Source of the DNA: an uncultured Tenacibaculum sp.
Lineage (GTDB): Bacteria > Bacteroidota > Bacteroidia > Flavobacteriales > Flavobacteriaceae
Length of the DNA: 41,220 bases
Direction of reading: 5' to 3'
Assembly (NCBI GenBank): GCA_947504185.1
Contig: CANNGJ010000025.1
Span: forward strand, 1-41,220
The notes under the pieces are model-generated. The model worked only from the letters and a program-made list of their open reading frames with translations. It did not search any database and was not told the DNA's origin. The position numbers and the translations under genes are program-made. Below are positions 23,464 to 32,462 of this stretch, one piece after another. Numbering within the stretch: position 1 is the stretch's first letter; the number at the start of each line of letters is the position of its first letter.

Positions 23464-25833
23464 TTAAAAACTAACCCTGAATACTAAATTAGGAGTTATA
23501 CCTAAAGATACTCTATCAATTTGTTCTAGCTTATAATTTATTTCATTATTCGAATTTAGAATAGGTACTGAGGTGTAAGTTCTGTTTAAAAGATTCTTTT
23601 TATTAAAAATGTTTAATAATGAAAACCCTAATTTTCCTTTCCATTTTTTTGAAAAATTAAATGAATATGTTGCAGATGCGTCAACTCTTTGGTAATTAGG
23701 TAAGCGCTTAGCATTAATATTATCAGTATCCAAGATTATTGTAGGAGAACCAGTGTTTGGGTCTATATTGAATTCTTGTATGTCCGTATATGGGTTTCCT
23801 GTTCTGTAATTCCAACCAAGAGAGAACTCGTAATTATTTAACTTATAGGCGTGTGACCAAGCAAAGTAATTTGTGATATCATGGTTTGCAGGAAAAAACT
23901 TATTTTCTAAATCAAGAAACTTAAAACGGTTTTTTGTATGTGAATAGTTTATCCAAGTTCTATAGTTATTAAAACGTTTATTAATAAGAACATCTAGTCC
24001 AAAAATATATCCTTCACCTCTAGAAAAATCTGATGTTTGGTCATTATATCCATTAGTTTGAGAGGTCATTCCACTAACTGTTTTAACATAACGATCAATA
24101 TCTATTTTCCAATTGTTTTTATTGAAAGTAAATCCATAGGAAATTTGAAAGCTTTTTTGCAGAGGAATATTATCATTGTTAATTAGGGCCCATATTTGAT
24201 TTTCTAAATCAAAACCTAAACTTGAGGTTTGAAATTCGATTATTTGACTGAGTGTTTGGTGTTTTTTTTCAAAAGACCCTTTAAACGAGAAATGTTGATT
24301 CAGTTTTCTTTCTAAATAAAAACGAGGTTCTAAGACAGTTTTTTTAATTTTTGAAAAATAGTTTAATCGTAATCCTGAGTTAACTCTCCAGATATCATTG
24401 TCATAAATATATTCTCCGAATAATGAATGGGTATTATTTGTTCCTTTATCTTTTTGAATTGTATTTACAATATTTTCGTTGTTTAAGTCTGCTAAATAAG
24501 TTAAGTTATATGAGGTTTCATTAGATGTAAAATCATATCCAAAAAATAAATTAGTTCTTTGATTAATTTGGTAATTTAAGTTGTAGGATAAGCCGAAATC
24601 TTTAATTTGGTTAGATTTAGTAGATTTTTGAACAAGATAATTATTTATGTAACTATAGTTTGCTGCATAATCTAAATCAAAATTAGAAAAATAAGTTTTA
24701 AAGCTTTGGGTTAGTTTAGGAGTTAATTTTTTTTCCCAAATAAGGCTAATTCCTTTATTTTTTATGTTAAGATTATCGGTATATAAGTCTTTGTAAAAAG
24801 GGATGTTAAACTTGTTAAATAACTTATTTCTTGTGTATAAGAAGTTGAGGGCTAAAGATTCATCTACAGATGGTTTGTAAACAATTTTTGAAGAAACGTC
24901 AGTAAAATAAAATTCATTATCTCTTTCAAATCTAATATTACGGCTAAGGATGTTTCTTTCTTGATTTGCATCAAAAGTTTGAAATACTCTGGTTGATAAC
25001 TTATCGAATGTAAACGTTTTTAAAATATCAGTAAAAGACCTTCTTCCGGAAATAGTGACTGCCATTTTCTTAGAAATAGGGATTCTAAAAAAAGCATCAG
25101 TATGGGTCATGTTAAATCCAAAACCTCCAGAAGTTTTTTCAGGAATGTCGTCTTCTGTTGTAATGTCAATAACACCAGAAATACGGTTTCCATAACGGGC
25201 TTCTGTTCCACTTTTAGACAGTACAACTTCTTTAGCAGTATATGGGTTAAATGCAGATAATGTTCCGAAAAAATGACCCGAATAATACATTTTTATACCA
25301 TCCCAAAACACTAAATTCTGATCTGGTGTTCCTCCTCTTATATATATACCAGAAGCTGTTTCATTTGGACTTTGCACTCCGGGTATTATCTTTAAACTTT
25401 CTAGAACATCAGGTTCGGTTAATCCTGGTAAGACCCCTAGTTTTTGAGGAGAAATAGAAATAGATCCGTTTTTTTTCTTATCAATTCCTGAGGTTACATA
25501 GTTGCTAATTTGAACTTCATTTAACAGATTATAGTTTTTATTCAGTTCGTTAACTGTTATGTAATAATACCTTTTTGTGACCTGGTTAAATTTAATCGAA
25601 GATTGGTTTTCAATTTCGAAAACAAGTTCTTCAAGCGAGCAGTTTTCTTTTTGGAAAGAAAAAAAAGCATTTTCTATAATTTTTGAATCAAAAGAAAACT
25701 TCACCTTAAAATTAGATTCTACGTTGTTAATAACGTCTAATAAAGGTGTGTTAAAAAAAGCGATGTCTACCTTTTCTTGTGAAAAAATAGACACCGATAA
25801 GCATATAAAAAGTATACTTAGTTTTTGCTTCAT
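23464..25833 (-). CDS. TonB-dependent receptor with N-terminal STN signalling domain
   Basis: A 789-residue outer-membrane transporter. A signal peptide (LSILFICLSVSIFS) precedes an STN domain (about residues 20-95, FNTPLLDVINNVESNFKVKF) that can contact an anti-sigma factor. The TonB plug follows (about 105-230): LNEVQISNYVTSG, GVQSPNETASGIYIRGGTPDQNLVFWDGI, SGTEARYGNRISGVIDI. A 22-strand-type barrel ends in an aromatic residue (NLVFRVSF). Its start overlaps the fecR stop by one base (TAATG), so it belongs to the sigma/FecR operon. No SusD-like lipoprotein is adjacent, which argues against a glycan SusCD system; siderophore or another small ligand is possible. The substrate is unknown. Confidence 0.93.
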   Translation of the reverse strand: MKQKLSILFICLSVSIFSQEKVDIAFFNTPLLDVINNVESNFKVKFSFDSKIIENAFFSFQKENCSLEELVFEIENQSSIKFNQVTKRYYYITVNELNKNYNLLNEVQISNYVTSGIDKKKNGSISISPQKLGVLPGLTEPDVLESLKIIPGVQSPNETASGIYIRGGTPDQNLVFWDGIKMYYSGHFFGTLSAFNPYTAKEVVLSKSGTEARYGNRISGVIDITTEDDIPEKTSGGFGFNMTHTDAFFRIPISKKMAVTISGRRSFTDILKTFTFDKLSTRVFQTFDANQERNILSRNIRFERDNEFYFTDVSSKIVYKPSVDESLALNFLYTRNKLFNKFNIPFYKDLYTDNLNIKNKGISLIWEKKLTPKLTQSFKTYFSNFDLDYAANYSYINNYLVQKSTKSNQIKDFGLSYNLNYQINQRTNLFFGYDFTSNETSYNLTYLADLNNENIVNTIQKDKGTNNTHSLFGEYIYDNDIWRVNSGLRLNYFSKIKKTVLEPRFYLERKLNQHFSFKGSFEKKHQTLSQIIEFQTSSLGFDLENQIWALINNDNIPLQKSFQISYGFTFNKNNWKIDIDRYVKTVSGMTSQTNGYNDQTSDFSRGEGYIFGLDVLINKRFNNYRTWINYSHTKNRFKFLDLENKFFPANHDITNYFAWSHAYKLNNYEFSLGWNYRTGNPYTDIQEFNIDPNTGSPTIILDTDNINAKRLPNYQRVDASATYSFNFSKKWKGKLGFSLLNIFNKKNLLNRTYTSVPILNSNNEINYKLEQIDRVSLGITPNLVFRVSF

Positions 25834-26756
25834 TAATTATATGTTAATATAACTGAACTATTTTTTGCTAATGTATAAGAAATTTTCATTGGAGCAAAAA
25901 CTGTTTTCAATGCTATATTAACATTTTTATGTGTAAAAGTACCTGTAAACCTTTTTTTAGTATCTATTTTAGAGGTGTCGAACTTTAAGTTGTATTGTTT
26001 TTGTAAAGCGATAATCACTTGGTTTAAAGGAGTGTTTGTAAAGCTACTCTCACCTTTTAACCATGTTGGGTTTTGCTCGTTGAAATTCCAACTTTCATTA
26101 TTACTATCATAAGCTCTATAGGCTTTTCCTTGAGTTAAAATAATTTCATGATTATTTTTTGATGAAAAAGTTTTTACTTTTCCTTCAAAACAATGTACTT
26201 CAAAAAAGTTGTTTGATGAGTTTACAGTAAATTTAGTTCCTAATACTGTAACGTTACCTTCTTTGGTATTTACTGTAAAAGTTTGCCCCTTTTCAACTTC
26301 GAAATAAGCTTCACCTGTTAAGTCTAAATCTCTGCTTTTTTTCCAGTCTTTTTTATCATATTTTAAAACTGAATTAGGTGAAAGATGTACTATAGAGTTA
26401 TCTGGTAACGTAACTGTTAATTGTTCACCATAGCTAGTTGAAAAATTAGCAGTATTGTTATTGTTGAAATAGAATAAACTAAATATTATTGCAATCGAAG
26501 CAACAGCACCGTATAACCAACTTGGTATAAGGTTTATTACCTTAGTGTTTTTATTAGTGTCCGAAGTCTTTTTATTAATAGTTTTAAAAACTTTAGATTG
26601 ATTATAATCTGGAGCTTTTAATTTTAGAGAAGCATCGTTTATAGCTTTAAATTGTTGATATTCTTCAGAATTCTGAAATTGTTTCAGCTCTTCTGAAGAT
26701 AAGTCATTGGCGACCCATCTGGCTAAAAAATTATCATCTATATAATTATGTTTCAT
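25833..26756 (-). CDS. FecR-family anti-sigma factor
   Basis: A 307-residue inner-membrane regulator. A cytoplasmic N-terminal region begins DDNFLARWVANDLSSEELKQF and would bind the ECF sigma factor. One membrane helix follows (residues 79-97), then the FecR domain (about 105-205, SYGEQLTVTLPDNSIVHLSPNSVLKYD). The periplasmic C-terminal DUF4974 domain (about 235-307) opens with NTPLNQVIIALQKQYNLKFD. The C-terminal domain looks like the STN domain of the neighbouring receptor. It is located between the sigma gene (72-bp gap) and the TonB receptor gene (1-bp overlap). The expected role is to relay the receptor state to the sigma factor. Confidence 0.93.
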   Translation of the reverse strand: MKHNYIDDNFLARWVANDLSSEELKQFQNSEEYQQFKAINDASLKLKAPDYNQSKVFKTINKKTSDTNKNTKVINLIPSWLYGAVASIAIIFSLFYFNNNNTANFSTSYGEQLTVTLPDNSIVHLSPNSVLKYDKKDWKKSRDLDLTGEAYFEVEKGQTFTVNTKEGNVTVLGTKFTVNSSNNFFEVHCFEGKVKTFSSKNNHEIILTQGKAYRAYDSNNESWNFNEQNPTWLKGESSFTNTPLNQVIIALQKQYNLKFDTSKIDTKKRFTGTFTHKNVNIALKTVFAPMKISYTLAKNSSVILTYN

Positions 26757-26828
26757 TTTCTTAATTATTTCTTGCTATTTGTATTAATAACAATTAGAAT
26801 ATTAATTACCCTACTTTAAATGGTAATT

Positions 26829-27347
26829 TTAAATTTTCCCTATTTTGTCTCTAAGTGTAAGCAATGCTTTGCTCATTCGTTTTTCAACAGCTTTAACCGA
26901 AATACCTATAATTTCTGCTATTTCTGCGTATTTTTTTTTATCAATTCTACTTAAAAGAAATACTTCTCGTTGTTTTTCTGGTAAATCGGCAATTGCTTTT
27001 TTAAGTTTAAGATAAAACTCTTCTTCTTCTAAAATAAATTGAGGGGTTTCATTCGTTCTATCTGGAGCGATACTTCTTTTTTGATGTTGAAGCACTACTT
27101 TTTTATGAGCTACTTCATTTAAAAAACGATTATTTGCAACTGTATATAAAAAAGATTTAGCCTTCTCAAAAATCACTTTTGCACAGTTGTCCCAAAGTTT
27201 AATGTAGGCTTCTTGAACGATATCTTCAGCTTGCTGAGTATCTCCACATTTATAGTAAATGTAATTTCTTAAAGTTTGTGAATGTTGATTGAAAATTATT
27301 TCAAAATTCTTTTGTTCACAAACAGATTTTATAGTGTCTTTACTCAT
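26829..27347 (-). CDS. ECF sigma-70 factor (FecI-like)
   Basis: A 172-residue alternative sigma factor. Region 2 (about 18-53) reads SQTLRNYIYYKCGDTQQAEDIVQEAYIKLWDN, with the DIVQEAY core-binding motif. Region 4 (about 115-170) reads LPEKQREVFLLSRIDKKKYAEIAEIIGISVKAVEKRMSKAL, a helix-turn-helix. The spacing and sequence are those of the Bacteroidota FecI-type sigma factors that pair with FecR. It is followed by fecR and the STN-type TonB receptor on the same strand, so it should activate that receptor and possibly itself. A TATTTTTG box lies 20 bp upstream. Confidence 0.94.
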   Translation of the reverse strand: MSKDTIKSVCEQKNFEIIFNQHSQTLRNYIYYKCGDTQQAEDIVQEAYIKLWDNCAKVIFEKAKSFLYTVANNRFLNEVAHKKVVLQHQKRSIAPDRTNETPQFILEEEEFYLKLKKAIADLPEKQREVFLLSRIDKKKYAEIAEIIGISVKAVEKRMSKALLTLRDKIGKI

Positions 27348-27366
27348 TAATAATTTTCTAATTCTT

Positions 27367-27374
27367 CAAAAATA
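27367..27374 (-). promoter_or_regulatory. predicted -7 box of the sigma/FecR/receptor operon
   Basis: The minus strand reads TATTTTTG, a TAnnTTTG match about 20 bp upstream of the sigma gene start. No -33 match is evident. No terminator is seen between the M14 peptidase gene and this point, so read-through from the ddl operon is also possible. Confidence 0.4.
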
Positions 27375-27410
27375 TAAATAAAAGATTATATATAAAGGGT
27401 TTATACGGTA

Positions 27411-29156
27411 TTAGTATTCTTTGAATATTGGTAACATCAAATGAGCTTTTTCATAACTTGGTGTTTGTTTATATATCCAATTTAATTGTTTTTTCGGGTT
27501 TAAGGCAAATTCTTTATCTGATTCAATTTTTTCTTTAAACTGTCTTTTGATTAAAGGATTTTCTTCAAGAAATTGTTCAGCTATATCTTCAAAAACATAA
27601 GCAGAATACCCTTCTTTTTGTTGAAGGATGGTATCGAAAAAATTCCAATTAAAAAAAGAATCTTTCGCTTTAGATTCCATAGTTTCTATAATATATCGTA
27701 TTCCTTTTTGATTTGTAGGAATATAAATATCTCCTTTCTTAAAATGAACTTCTTCTTTGTTTTTTGTAATGTTGGTATTATAATGAAGGTAATGCCCTTC
27801 ATAAGGGTTTTTTACAGTTTCATAACTGTCAACATGATTTATTTCTACATTGAGGGTTGTGTCAGATTTAAAACGAATAAATTCTATATTATTGTTTTTA
27901 AGTCTGTCAATAATTTTATGCCAACCTTGTTTTAATATATAGGCTTTAGGAATTGCGACTTCTTTAACAATATTAAAGTTATTAAAATAGTTTATTTCTT
28001 TACTGTAAGGTTTGCTTTTGTCATAAAATAAGCGATTGCTATTGGTAACTTTACTGGGTATATAACTTCCTTCGTAACCTTTAAAATTAATTTTTGTAGG
28101 ATTGTTTTTGTCTACGCTGAATTTTATAGGGTATGTTTTTCTTGTCAAAATATTATCGAGAGCGTTTTTACGAAGCTCTTTAATAGTAGTAGAGTTTTTT
28201 TGAGAAAAATCTATAGCAGAAAATGATAGTTCATAAGTTTGTTTTACTCTTGTTTTGTAAGGTTTTAACATGTGGGTTTCTACCATTAAACCCAAAGTAT
28301 TAAAAAGTGTAGTATAGCCAGTAGAGTATCTTGGGGAATCGAAAAATTGAGCCCATCCTTTTTCAGGTGTTGTTCCCCAAACGTTTACATAGGGCGTAAT
28401 ATCGATTTGTTTTTTCGCTAGCGATTTTTCAATTCCTGGACGCATTTTGTTTTCTAGAAACTCTCCTAACTTCCCACCTAATTTATTATGCTGTGTAAAT
28501 AAATGCGTGATTGCATATTGGTAATCTGCTCCGTTACTTACGTGATTGTCAATAAAAATATCAGGATCGATTGTGTGAAATATTTCTGCAAATGCAGCAG
28601 CATTTTTAGTGTCTTGTTTTATGAAATCTCTATTTAAATCGTAATTACGAGCATTGCCTCTAAAGCCATATTCTTTTGGTCCGTTTTGATTTGCTCTTGT
28701 ATGTGAATTTCTATTTAAAGCACCACCAATATTATAAACAGGAATAATTGCCAATAACGAATTAGCGTATAGTTTTTTTAAGGAGTCATTCTGAACAATA
28801 TTCCTCAGAAGTAGCATAGAAGCGTCTATTCCATCTGATTCTCCAGGGTGAATTCCGTTGTTTATGAGTACTTTGTTTTTAGTTGAGTCTTTAATCGAAT
28901 TTAAATCAGTTTTCCCACCAGAATTAAATACAATTAAATGCAATGGTTTACCTGAGTCTGTTTCACCGATTTCAAATAATGAAATTTCATCATATGATTG
29001 TGCTAACTTCTTATAAAAGGAAATTACATCTTTATATTCAGGTGTTTCAGTACCGTTTGATTTTTCAAAAAGTGTTGTAAAATCTATATTTTCTCCTTTC
29101 TTAGAATTGCAAGAAAATAAGATTGTGAAAATGAATAAAGAAATGATTTTTTTCAT
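27411..29156 (-). CDS. M14-family zinc carboxypeptidase-like lipoprotein
   Basis: A 581-residue exported metallopeptidase with a lipoprotein signal (LFSC, Cys16). The M14 zinc site is visible: the HxxE pair His103-Pro-Gly-Glu106 (GIHPGESDG) and the third ligand His205 (FIDNHVSNGADY). NARNYDLNRDF (about 168-178) corresponds to the N-R substrate-binding segment of carboxypeptidases. The residues after about 300 form an extra C-terminal region found in the longer Bacteroidota M14 proteins. The gene lies 3 bp after coaD and forms a transcript with ddl and coaD. Peptidoglycan or dietary peptide trimming is possible; the true substrate is not known. Confidence 0.9.
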   Translation of the reverse strand: MKKIISLFIFTILFSCNSKKGENIDFTTLFEKSNGTETPEYKDVISFYKKLAQSYDEISLFEIGETDSGKPLHLIVFNSGGKTDLNSIKDSTKNKVLINNGIHPGESDGIDASMLLLRNIVQNDSLKKLYANSLLAIIPVYNIGGALNRNSHTRANQNGPKEYGFRGNARNYDLNRDFIKQDTKNAAAFAEIFHTIDPDIFIDNHVSNGADYQYAITHLFTQHNKLGGKLGEFLENKMRPGIEKSLAKKQIDITPYVNVWGTTPEKGWAQFFDSPRYSTGYTTLFNTLGLMVETHMLKPYKTRVKQTYELSFSAIDFSQKNSTTIKELRKNALDNILTRKTYPIKFSVDKNNPTKINFKGYEGSYIPSKVTNSNRLFYDKSKPYSKEINYFNNFNIVKEVAIPKAYILKQGWHKIIDRLKNNNIEFIRFKSDTTLNVEINHVDSYETVKNPYEGHYLHYNTNITKNKEEVHFKKGDIYIPTNQKGIRYIIETMESKAKDSFFNWNFFDTILQQKEGYSAYVFEDIAEQFLEENPLIKRQFKEKIESDKEFALNPKKQLNWIYKQTPSYEKAHLMLPIFKEY

Positions 29157-29159
29157 TGA

Positions 29160-29624
29160 TTAAAAATCAAATTTATTCTCAACAGAGTTAGGGATTAATT
29201 CAGAAGCATCACCGCCATTTCGCATGATATCTCTAACGATAGATGAGCTTATAAATGAAGTTTCTGCGCTTGTTAGTAAGAAAACAGTTTCTATTCCAGA
29301 TAACTTTCTGTTGGTTTGAGCAATTGCTTTTTCAAATTCAAAATCAGCAGGATTACGTAAACCTCTTAGAATAAAATCTGCATCAATTTTTTTGCAATAA
29401 TCAACAGTTAATCCAGTATAGGTTTGCACTGAAATTTTATCATCTCCAAAAAAAGCATTTTCAATAAATTTTTTACGCTCTTCGATAGAGAACATGTAGT
29501 TTTTTTTAGCATTTACACCAATAGCAATGATAATCTCGTCAAAAAGTGGAATTGCTCTTTTTATAATGTCTACATGACCTAAAGTAATAGGGTCAAATGA
29601 TCCTGGAAAAACTGCTTTTTTCAT
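29160..29624 (-). CDS. coaD: phosphopantetheine adenylyltransferase
   Basis: CoaD transfers AMP from ATP to 4'-phosphopantetheine, the penultimate step of coenzyme A synthesis. The 154-residue protein has the nucleotidyltransferase motif GSFDPITLGHVDI (TLGH, with His17). It also has the family segments LRGLRNPADFEFEKAIAQTN and FISSSIVRDIMRNGGD, the last giving the ISSSxVR nucleotide-binding motif. Length and motifs are normal. It is the middle gene of ddl-coaD-M14, with gaps of 4 and 3 bp. Confidence 0.97.
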   Translation of the reverse strand: MKKAVFPGSFDPITLGHVDIIKRAIPLFDEIIIAIGVNAKKNYMFSIEERKKFIENAFFGDDKISVQTYTGLTVDYCKKIDADFILRGLRNPADFEFEKAIAQTNRKLSGIETVFLLTSAETSFISSSIVRDIMRNGGDASELIPNSVENKFDF

Positions 29625-29628
29625 AAGT

Positions 29629-30606
29629 TTAATTTTTTAAAGCCATTTGTATTGCGTTGTCAAATAGCTCGGTTAGTGTGATGCCCGCATGATTGGCTTG
29701 TTGTGGTAAAATGCTAGCTTCTGTTAAGCCAGGAACTGTATTCATTTCTAAAAAATGAGGAACATTATTCACAAAAATATATTCTGATCGAGAAAACCCG
29801 CTCATATTTAAAATTTCGTATACCTGTTTTGCAACTTTGGTAACACTTTCTTCTTGTTTTTTAGTTAGTCTAGCAGGAGTAATTTCTTGTGATTTTCCTT
29901 CGTATTTAGCTTCGTAGTCAAAGAAATCATTTTCTGAAACAATTTCGGTAATAGGTAAAACTTTGGTTTCGCCCTTGTACTGAATAACTCCAACAGAAAC
30001 TTCAGTTCCGTCTAAAAAACTTTCAATCAATATTTCTGAATCTTCTGCGTAAGCAATATTTAAAGCAGGAATTAATTCTTCTTTGGTATGCACTTTAGAA
30101 ATACCAAAACTAGATCCAGCATTATTTGGTTTTACAAAACAAGGTAGTCCTACTTTATTGATAATTTCATCCTCGTTAATTGTATCACCTTGATTTAAAT
30201 AAACTGAAGTTGCAGCAGGAACTCCGTATTGCTTTACAACACTAAGTGTATCTCGCTTATTAAAAGTCAATGCCATCTGATAGGATGGGGCAGAAGTGTG
30301 CTTTAGTCCAATTAAGTCAAAGTAGGCTAAGATTTTTCCGTCTTCTCCAGGTGTTCCGTGAATTGCATTAAAAGCACAATCGAAAGTAATTTTTTTATCA
30401 ACTATTTCAGTAGAGAAATCATGCTTGTTTATGGGGTGTTCAATATCATTATCATCAACTAAAACCCATTTGTCTTTTAAAATATGAACTTTAAAAACAT
30501 TGTATTTTTCTTTGTTAAGATGTTTATAAACAACAGCACCACTTTTTAGAGATATTTCTACTTCAGAGGAATATCCTCCCATAATAACAGCTATGTTTTT
30601 CTTCAC
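29629..30606 (-). CDS. ddl: D-alanine--D-alanine ligase
   Basis: Ddl joins two D-alanines with ATP to make the dipeptide cap of the peptidoglycan precursor. The 325-residue protein is an ATP-grasp enzyme: the N-terminal substrate region NIAVIMGGYSSEVEISLKSG, FNAIHGTPGEDGKI, the ATP-binding part LPCFVKPNNAGSSFGISKV and the metal-binding end FLEMNTVPGLTEASILPQQA. It is first in the ddl-coaD-M14 operon and divergent from the PASTA gene. A TAAGTTTG box at 30668-30675 is its likely -7 element. Confidence 0.97.
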   Translation of the reverse strand: MKKNIAVIMGGYSSEVEISLKSGAVVYKHLNKEKYNVFKVHILKDKWVLVDDNDIEHPINKHDFSTEIVDKKITFDCAFNAIHGTPGEDGKILAYFDLIGLKHTSAPSYQMALTFNKRDTLSVVKQYGVPAATSVYLNQGDTINEDEIINKVGLPCFVKPNNAGSSFGISKVHTKEELIPALNIAYAEDSEILIESFLDGTEVSVGVIQYKGETKVLPITEIVSENDFFDYEAKYEGKSQEITPARLTKKQEESVTKVAKQVYEILNMSGFSRSEYIFVNNVPHFLEMNTVPGLTEASILPQQANHAGITLTELFDNAIQMALKN

Positions 30607-30667
30607 TTTAATCTGTTTGAATTACTTTTTAATAGTTGATTTGTAAAATACTTTACGTCTGATTATA

Positions 30668-30675
30668 CAAACTTA
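30668..30675 (-). promoter_or_regulatory. predicted -7 box of the ddl operon
   Basis: The minus strand reads TAAGTTTG, matching TAnnTTTG, about 60 bp upstream of ddl. A small inverted repeat (AACTC..GAGTT, 30683-30698) lies just behind it in the -33 region. Confidence 0.45.
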
Positions 30676-30728
30676 CCAAAAAAACTCGTTTATGAGTTGA
30701 TGAATTAAAAATAGTAAAATTTTTACTG

Positions 30729-30736
30729 TAAATTTG
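30729..30736 (+). promoter_or_regulatory. predicted -7 box of the PASTA/rluA unit
   Basis: TAAATTTG matches TAnnTTTG, 22 bp before the PASTA gene start. The divergent intergenic region (30607-30758) is shared with ddl. Confidence 0.5.
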
Positions 30737-30758
30737 TGCCACCTTACAAAAAATCAAT

Positions 30759-31340
30759 ATGAGTAATTTTTCAGAAAATCTTAAAGGATTATTTCAGTTT
30801 ATAAAGAGCAAAACATTCTTTATTCAAATAGGAATAGCGATTGTGTCGTTATTAATATTTGTGTTTGTGTTACAATGGTGGTTGGGTGTAACTACGAATC
30901 ATAGTCAAAAAATACAAGTGCCTAATTTGCATAAAATGTCGTTAGCAGATGTAGAAAAGAAGTTAGACGAGCTTAATCTAGATTTTATTGTAATAGATAG
31001 TGCAAGCTTTAATCCTGATTATCCAAAAAAATCGGTGATTGAACAAAATCCGGAAACGGGAGATTTTGTAAAGGAAAACCGTAAAATATATTTAACATTA
31101 AATCCGTCTAAATATCGCGATGTTGAAATTCCTGACTTAAACGGAAGAACACGTAGACAAGCAACTACCCATTTACGTTCAGTAGGTTTTCTTGTTGGAG
31201 ATAATGTTACATGGGTTTCTGACATCGGAAAAAATGTAGTAAGAGGATTAAAATACAAAGGAAATAAAATACAACCAGGTTCTAAACTACCTAAAAAAAC
31301 AACGATCGACCTAATTTTAGGAGATGGTAATGGTAACTAA
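30759..31340 (+). CDS. membrane-anchored PASTA-domain protein
   Basis: A 193-residue protein with one N-terminal membrane helix (about residues 20-43, FFIQIGIAIVSLLIFVFVLQWW) and two or more PASTA modules. The first is IQVPNLHKMSLADVEKKLDELNLDFIVIDSASFNPDYPKKSVIEQNPETGDFVKENRKIYLTLN. The second is VEIPDLNGRTRRQATTHLRSVGFLVGD. PASTA domains bind muropeptides or beta-lactams when attached to Ser/Thr kinases or PBPs; here there is no catalytic partner domain. It is divergent from ddl and 16 bp before the RluA-type gene. A peptidoglycan-related role is an inference. Confidence 0.9.
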   Translation: MSNFSENLKGLFQFIKSKTFFIQIGIAIVSLLIFVFVLQWWLGVTTNHSQKIQVPNLHKMSLADVEKKLDELNLDFIVIDSASFNPDYPKKSVIEQNPETGDFVKENRKIYLTLNPSKYRDVEIPDLNGRTRRQATTHLRSVGFLVGDNVTWVSDIGKNVVRGLKYKGNKIQPGSKLPKKTTIDLILGDGNGN

Positions 31341-31356
31341 TTTTTATTATTGATTG

Positions 31357-32391
31357 ATGCAGGAAGATACAGCTCCACAGATAGAAAACGACGATTTATA
31401 CGAACACCATAGGTTTGTAGCAACCGAAGGACAAGAGCCTTTAAGAGTAGATAAGTTTTTAATGAATTTTATCGAAAATGCTACCCGTAATAAAATACAG
31501 CAAGCAGCTAAAGCAGGAAATGTTTTAGTAAATGATGCGGTTGTAAAACCAAATTATAAAGTAAAACCAAACGATGTAGTTCGTGTGGTTTTAGCATATC
31601 CACCAGCTGAGAATTTATTAGTAGCGGAAGATATTCCGTTAGATATTGTGTATGAAGACGACGAGGTTATTGTAGTAAATAAACCTGCGGGAATGGTAGT
31701 ACACCCTGGTCACGGAAATTACTCAGGAACTTTAGTAAATGGATTAATTTATCATATAGAAAATTTACCAACTAATTCTAACGAACGTCCAGGTTTGGTG
31801 CATCGTATAGATAAAGATACAAGTGGATTGTTAGTAGTTGCAAAAACTGAATTTGCAATGGCACATTTATCAAAACAATTTTTCGACCGTACCACAGAGC
31901 GATTATATTACGCACTAGTTTGGGGAAATATCGAAGAGGATACAGGTACTATCGAAGGGCATATAGGACGTAGTTTTAGAAACCGTTTACAAATGGATGT
32001 TTTCCCAGAAGGGGATTTTGGAAAACATGCAGTTACGCATTTTAAGGTTTTAGAACGCTTAACTTATGTAACTTTAGTGCAGTGTAAGTTAGAAACAGGT
32101 AGAACGCATCAAATTAGAGCGCACTTTAAGCATATAGGTCATACACTTTTTAACGATGAACGTTATGGAGGTGACGGAATTTTAAAAGGAACCACTTTTA
32201 CGAAGTACAAGCAATTTGTTCAGAATTGTTTTAAAACTTTGCCAAGACAAGCGTTACATGCAAAAACATTAGGATTTACACATCCTACGACAGGTGAATT
32301 TATGCAGTTTAATACTGAGATTCCTGAAGATATTGAAGCTTGTTTAGCAAAATGGAGAACCTATTCTGAAAATTCTAAGTTAGAAGATTAA
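31357..32391 (+). CDS. RluA-family 23S rRNA/tRNA pseudouridine synthase
   Basis: Isomerises uridine to pseudouridine in structured RNA, probably 23S rRNA (RluD-like). From the ATG at 31357 it has 344 residues: an S4 RNA-binding domain (about 28-80, LRVDKFLMNFIENATRNKIQQAAKAGNVLVND) and the catalytic domain with HRIDKDTSGLLVVAK (catalytic Asp152). RTHQIRAHFKHIGHTLFNDERYGG and the RQALHAKTLGFTHPTTGE end follow. A TTG three bases upstream is not preferred. It is cotranscribed with the PASTA gene and ends at a bidirectional terminator. The precise RNA target is not determined by sequence. Confidence 0.95.
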   Translation: MQEDTAPQIENDDLYEHHRFVATEGQEPLRVDKFLMNFIENATRNKIQQAAKAGNVLVNDAVVKPNYKVKPNDVVRVVLAYPPAENLLVAEDIPLDIVYEDDEVIVVNKPAGMVVHPGHGNYSGTLVNGLIYHIENLPTNSNERPGLVHRIDKDTSGLLVVAKTEFAMAHLSKQFFDRTTERLYYALVWGNIEEDTGTIEGHIGRSFRNRLQMDVFPEGDFGKHAVTHFKVLERLTYVTLVQCKLETGRTHQIRAHFKHIGHTLFNDERYGGDGILKGTTFTKYKQFVQNCFKTLPRQALHAKTLGFTHPTTGEFMQFNTEIPEDIEACLAKWRTYSENSKLED

Positions 32392-32407
32392 GAATAACAC
32401 GATTTAT

Positions 32408-32450
32408 AAAAACAAAAAGCCAAACTTATTAAGTTTGGCTTTTTGTTTTT
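32408..32450. terminator. bidirectional terminator between the RluA-type gene and cmk
   Basis: A perfect 20-bp stem (32408-32427 with 32431-32450) closes a 3-nt ATT loop. It contains the GC-rich core AGCCAAACTT/AAGTTTGGCT, flanked by A-rich and T-rich arms. This is the strongest hairpin in the window. Confidence 0.92.
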
Positions 32451-32462
32451 TAATGCTATTAG

